Source: Streptomyces sp. NBS 14/10 (GTDB lineage Bacteria; Actinomycetota; Actinomycetes; Streptomycetales; Streptomycetaceae). Taken from it: DNA of 21,317 bases. A model generated the notes under the pieces. The model searched no databases and was not told the origin of the DNA. It saw only the letters and a program-made list of their open reading frames with translations. The stretch covers positions 1 through 21,317 of the forward strand of contig NZ_NCSM01000040.1 in the NCBI RefSeq assembly GCF_002224125.1, given 5' to 3'. A program made the position numbers and the translations under genes. Of this stretch, positions 18,376-21,317 are shown piece after piece (position 1 is the stretch's first letter; each line of letters opens with the position of its first letter).

Positions 18376-19166
18376 TTATTCGTGGGGGATCACGGCGACC
18401 GGGCACGTGGCGTGGTGCACGGCCGACTGCACCACCGGGCCGAGCCGGGGCGCCAGGGCGGCCCGGTGCCTGCGGCGGCCGATCATCAGCAGCCCGCTGC
18501 CCCCGGCCGCCCGTACGACGGCCTGCGCCGGGCTCTCGAGCCGGACCTCGTCGACCACCTCCACCCGGGGAAACTTCTTCCGCCACGGCCGCAGCACCTC
18601 GTCCAGCCGTGGACGGCCCGCAACGGGGCACCACGGGTGAAGGCGGTGACATAGGCGAATTCCAGCAGGTTGTCCTGGGGGCCGTGCAGACTCAATCCGA
18701 CCACCACATCCCGCTCGCGGACCGCGGACACCCGTTCCTCGTCCACCTCGCCCGCGCGCACCAGGACCACGGGCCGCTCGGCGCGACCGACCACATAGAG
18801 GCTGATGTCACCGAAGAAGAAGCTCGCCAAGGGCTCCATGCCCCGCGATCCGAGCACCAGCATCCGCGACCGCGCCGCCGCTTCCAGCAGGGCTGTCTCG
18901 GCCTCCTGCGCGACCAGATCCTCCTCGATGGGCAGATCCGGGTGGCGCCGGCTGAGCTCCATGCGCGCGTCGTGCACGATCCGCTTGGCCCAGTAGTTCT
19001 GGTCATCCGCCGAGGGACTGTCCGGCGTGGGCGGGGACAGCAGGACCCACGCGTGCAGCAGACGCAGCCCGAGCTCCCGCCGCTCCGCCTCGCCGGCGGC
19101 CCAGCGCGCGGCGGCAAGGCTCTCCGGCGAGCCGTCGAGGCCCACGGTGACGACCTGTTCCTCCAT
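18376..19166 (-). pseudogene. Universal stress protein, frameshifted by an internal deletion
   Basis: From ATG 19166 (GGAG upstream) the first UspA domain is intact: VVTVGLDGSPESLAAARWAA, then LVLGSRGMEPLASFFFGDIS, a G-2x-G-9x-G ATP signature ending in Asp, and RPVVLVRAG. Domain 2 begins (RDVVVGLSLHGPQDNLLEFA, APLRAVHGW) but near 18615 the frame is lost. Without the shift it would continue LDEVLRPWRKKFPRVEVVD, LMIGRRRHRAALAPRLGPV and CPVAVIPHE to 18376. About 25 residues normally lying between HGW and LDEVLRPW are missing, and the span is 791 bp, not a multiple of three. The in-frame product would be 226 residues ending at 18486. A single-domain product might still fold, so it could be a functional truncation; an assembly error is less likely because a whole segment is absent. 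Confidence 0.75.
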
Positions 19167-19215
19167 GGCGTTGCTCCGTCTCGCGCATAGCCTCTCGATA
19201 TCAGCCGTCCACGTC

Positions 19216-19890
19216 TCATGTGGCGGTGGCAGGCCCGTGGGTGTCATCGGTTCCGGGTGCGATGTGTGCGGCGACCGAGACCACCCCGTCCACACTCCGG
19301 CACAGCCGCTCGATGATCGGGACCAGGCTCCTGGCCTCCACCGAGCCGCGCAACGTGACCTCGCCTTCCCTTACCTCGACCGTCACCGCCGAGGGGGCCA
19401 GGCGCATCGTCCGGCGCAGAACGTCCTGCTCGATCTCCTCGCGGATCGCGTCGTCATGGCGCAGGAAGATCCGCAGCAGGTCGCCGCGGCTGATGATGCC
19501 CAGCAGCTTGTCGGTCTCGTCGACCACGGGAAGCCGCTTGACGCCCTGGACGGCCATCAGACGGGCCGCCTCCACCACGGACCACTCCGGACGCGCGCAC
19601 ACCGCGGGAGCCGACATCAGCTCCTCCGCCCGCGTTCCTTCTGTCTTGGCGCGCTCCCACGCCTCCAGGTGCGGGATCGGCACCCGGCCGGACGGATCGG
19701 CCTGGCCGGATGACTTGCGCAGCAGATCCCCCTCGGACACCACACCGATGGGGCGGCCGGAGCCGTCCACGACCGGCACGGCGGTGACATCGTGTTCCGC
19801 CAGCAGCTCCACGATCTCCTTGAACGGCATCTCGCACGGCGCCCGGACCACGTTGCGGGTCATGAGCTCCCCGACCGTCCTGTGGTGCAT
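19216..19890 (-). CDS. CBS-pair and BON domain protein
   Basis: A 224-residue cytoplasmic protein. CBS domain 1 (about 6-60) has VGELMTRNVVRAPCEMPFKE and VPVVDGSGRPIGVVSEGDLL. CBS domain 2 (about 92-146) has AEELMSAPAVCARPEWSVVE and LPVVDETDKLLGIISRGDLL. A C-terminal BON domain (about 153-217) follows, with VTVEVREGEVTLRGSVEARS and GVVSVAAHI. CBS pairs bind adenosine nucleotides and so can report energy state; BON domains bind membranes or phospholipids. The combination is common in actinomycete dormancy regulons. ATG 19890 is used because AAGGGAG lies just upstream; ATG 19911 has no such site. It is the first gene of the minus-strand run, 49 bp before the universal stress protein. Confidence 0.92.
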   Translation of the reverse strand: MHHRTVGELMTRNVVRAPCEMPFKEIVELLAEHDVTAVPVVDGSGRPIGVVSEGDLLRKSSGQADPSGRVPIPHLEAWERAKTEGTRAEELMSAPAVCARPEWSVVEAARLMAVQGVKRLPVVDETDKLLGIISRGDLLRIFLRHDDAIREEIEQDVLRRTMRLAPSAVTVEVREGEVTLRGSVEARSLVPIIERLCRSVDGVVSVAAHIAPGTDDTHGPATAT

Positions 19891-20129
19891 GTCCCGACTC
19901 CCTTCGGACACTCACTCTTCGGCCTGCCCGTGTTCGCCATGCGGCGGAGCCGGCCGCTCCGCATGTGCGGCTCTGCCGCGTGCGGACACTGCCAGCCTCG
20001 CAGCCCGCGCCTGCCACCACATGAGCCGCATGGCCCGCTCACCGGGTACCCACGCGAGGACCTTCCGCCCATGCCATCGCTCGCCGAACGTGAAACGCTG
20101 GACGGAGGAAGACCGGCGGAGAGGCGGGG
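19891..20129. promoter_or_regulatory. Divergent promoter region with an inverted repeat
   Basis: These 239 bp separate two divergent genes and must hold promoters in both directions. A perfect 7-bp inverted repeat with 5-base spacer, GCGGAGC-CGGCC-GCTCCGC, lies at 19944-19962, 54-72 bp upstream of the CBS-BON start. A GGGTACCC palindrome lies at 20044-20051. Neither matches a known operator closely enough to name. No open frame here has recognisable protein sequence. Confidence 0.5.
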
Positions 20130-21317
20130 ATGCCGATGCGTGCTCATGTCGGCGACCACCTGGTTGTCGAAAGCCCCACCACGGGTGCGACCAGGCGCGA
20201 CGGCGAGATCGTCGGGGTCCATCACCACGACGGGACGCCTCCGTACGACGTGCGCTGGTCGGACTCCGGACAGGTGTCCCTCGTGTTCCCCGGACCGGAC
20301 GCCCATATTCAGACAGAAGCGCATGCGGGCGCACGGCCGCTCTCCGACCCGGAGGTGACGGCGCTGGTACGGGACGCCTCGGCCGCCCCGTCGATGCACA
20401 ACGCACAGCCCTGGCGGTTCCGGTACTTCCGCGGCAAGCACCTGTTCCACATCACCGCGGACCTGGCGAGGACCCTGCCGCACTCCGACGCGGATCTACG
20501 CGCCCTCCACCTGGGCTGCGGCGCCGCCCTGATGAACCTTCGCGTCGCCGCCGCACACACCGGCCGGCCACCGACGACCCGGCTCCTGCCCGACCCCCAC
20601 GAGCCGACCCTGCTCGCCGCCGTATCACTGACCGGTCCGCCCGGCGACGAAGAAGACCTGGCCGCCCTGTACCCGGCCGTCCACACCCGGCACACCAGCC
20701 GGGCCCCGTTCGCCGAGACCGAGATACCCGAGCCCGTACGCGCCACCCTCCGGGAGGCGGCCGAGGCGGAAGGCGTCTCACTGTCCTTCGCCTCCGGATG
20801 GCATCTGCAGACGGTCCTGGACCTGACCCTGGAAGCCGAGGCACGCAACCTCACCGACCCGGGCAGCACCGACGACCTCACCCACTGGGCCCGGCTCTCC
20901 GAGCAGACGCCGCGGTCCGCCGCCGAAGGCGTACCGCCGTACGCCTTCGGCCCCCGCAGGCGCGGCGGCAAGGCCCCCGTACGGGACTTCGCCGGCGGCA
21001 AACCCGTACCCGGCCGCGAGAGCGCCGACTTCGAAAGCTCCCCCCAACTGGCGCTGCTGGCCACCGCCGACGACACACCAAGGGACTGGCTGCGCGCGGG
21101 CCAGGCCATGGAACGTGTCCTGCTGACCGCCACCCTCGAAGGACTCTCCAGCTCCTTCATCACCCAGGCCCTCGAATGGCCCGACCTGCGCTGGCCACTG
21201 CGCGACCCCGTGGCGGGGGCAGGACACGTACACATGGTGCTGCGCCTCGGCTACGGCCCACCAGGCCCCAGAACACCACGGCGCCCAACCCGCCACACAC
21301 TCGACATCCAGCCCTGA
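20130..21317 (+). CDS. DUF1918-nitroreductase fusion (Acg/Rv2032-type)
   Basis: A 395-residue protein ending at the last base of the window. Residues 1-58 form a DUF1918 domain (AHVGDHLVVESPTTGATRRD, GEIVGVHHHDG, YDVRWSDSG). From about residue 70 follows a nitroreductase-fold domain of the Acg family (VRDASAAPSMHNAQPWRFRY, HLGCGAALMNLRVAA, HTRHTSRAPF, GQAMERVLLTATLEGLSSSF, HMVLRLGYG). The PSMHNAQPWRF segment is the FMN-contact motif of the family. Mycobacterium tuberculosis Acg (Rv2032) is a DosR-induced dormancy protein whose members bind FMN but may lack reductase activity, proposed to store flavin. ATG 20130 follows GGAGAGG at a fitting distance; ATG 20136 is the alternative. It is divergent from the CBS-BON gene. 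Confidence 0.9.
   Translation: MPMRAHVGDHLVVESPTTGATRRDGEIVGVHHHDGTPPYDVRWSDSGQVSLVFPGPDAHIQTEAHAGARPLSDPEVTALVRDASAAPSMHNAQPWRFRYFRGKHLFHITADLARTLPHSDADLRALHLGCGAALMNLRVAAAHTGRPPTTRLLPDPHEPTLLAAVSLTGPPGDEEDLAALYPAVHTRHTSRAPFAETEIPEPVRATLREAAEAEGVSLSFASGWHLQTVLDLTLEAEARNLTDPGSTDDLTHWARLSEQTPRSAAEGVPPYAFGPRRRGGKAPVRDFAGGKPVPGRESADFESSPQLALLATADDTPRDWLRAGQAMERVLLTATLEGLSSSFITQALEWPDLRWPLRDPVAGAGHVHMVLRLGYGPPGPRTPRRPTRHTLDIQP

Overview
The window looks like part of a chromosome from Streptomyces or a close actinomycete relative. Base composition is very GC-rich, GTG starts and 4-base ATGA/GTGA overlaps are common, and the accessory proteins (DUF1918-nitroreductase fusion, tandem universal stress proteins, CBS-BON protein) are typical of actinomycete dormancy and low-oxygen stress islands. 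The species cannot be fixed from the sequence alone.

Left third (1-3534): a decayed mobile-element graveyard. A transposase N-terminus runs off the left edge (1-386), followed by a small intact SnoaL/NTF2-like gene (535-912). Next is a truncated, twice-frameshifted integrase-type transposase (986-1999). Abutting it is a second insertion sequence with recognisable 30-bp terminal inverted repeats (2000-3204), whose transposase has three single-base frameshifts and an amber codon. Directly at its right end begins the C-terminal remnant of an rtcB RNA-ligase gene (3205-3534), itself frameshifted and internally deleted.

Middle (3535-12787), plus strand: a two-domain universal stress protein, then a complete nine-gene A/V-type (rotary) ATPase operon in the order H-C-I-K-F-E-A-B-D. 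Nearly all junctions overlap by 1-4 bases or have gaps of a few bases. This ion pump would be additional to the F-type ATP synthase that actinomycetes normally use.

Right (12827-19890), minus strand, converging on the ATPase operon with only 39 bp between: a seven-gene run reading CBS-BON protein, universal stress protein (frameshifted), AMP-forming acetyl-CoA synthetase, E1alpha, E1beta, lipoyl E2 and a discrete acyl carrier protein. The last five genes are tightly packed; the ACP start codon overlaps the E2 stop codon. There is no E3 gene. A divergent 239-bp region separates this run from a plus-strand DUF1918-nitroreductase of the Acg (Rv2032) type, which ends at the last base of the window.

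Taken together (inference), this is a stress/dormancy island. It pairs a dedicated ion-pumping ATPase with an acetyl-CoA-producing module that carries its own ACP, bracketed by nucleotide-sensing stress proteins. The two most notable points are the complete A/V-ATPase in this setting and the acyl-CoA synthetase-E1-E2-ACP operon. No regulator, RNA gene or CRISPR array was seen.
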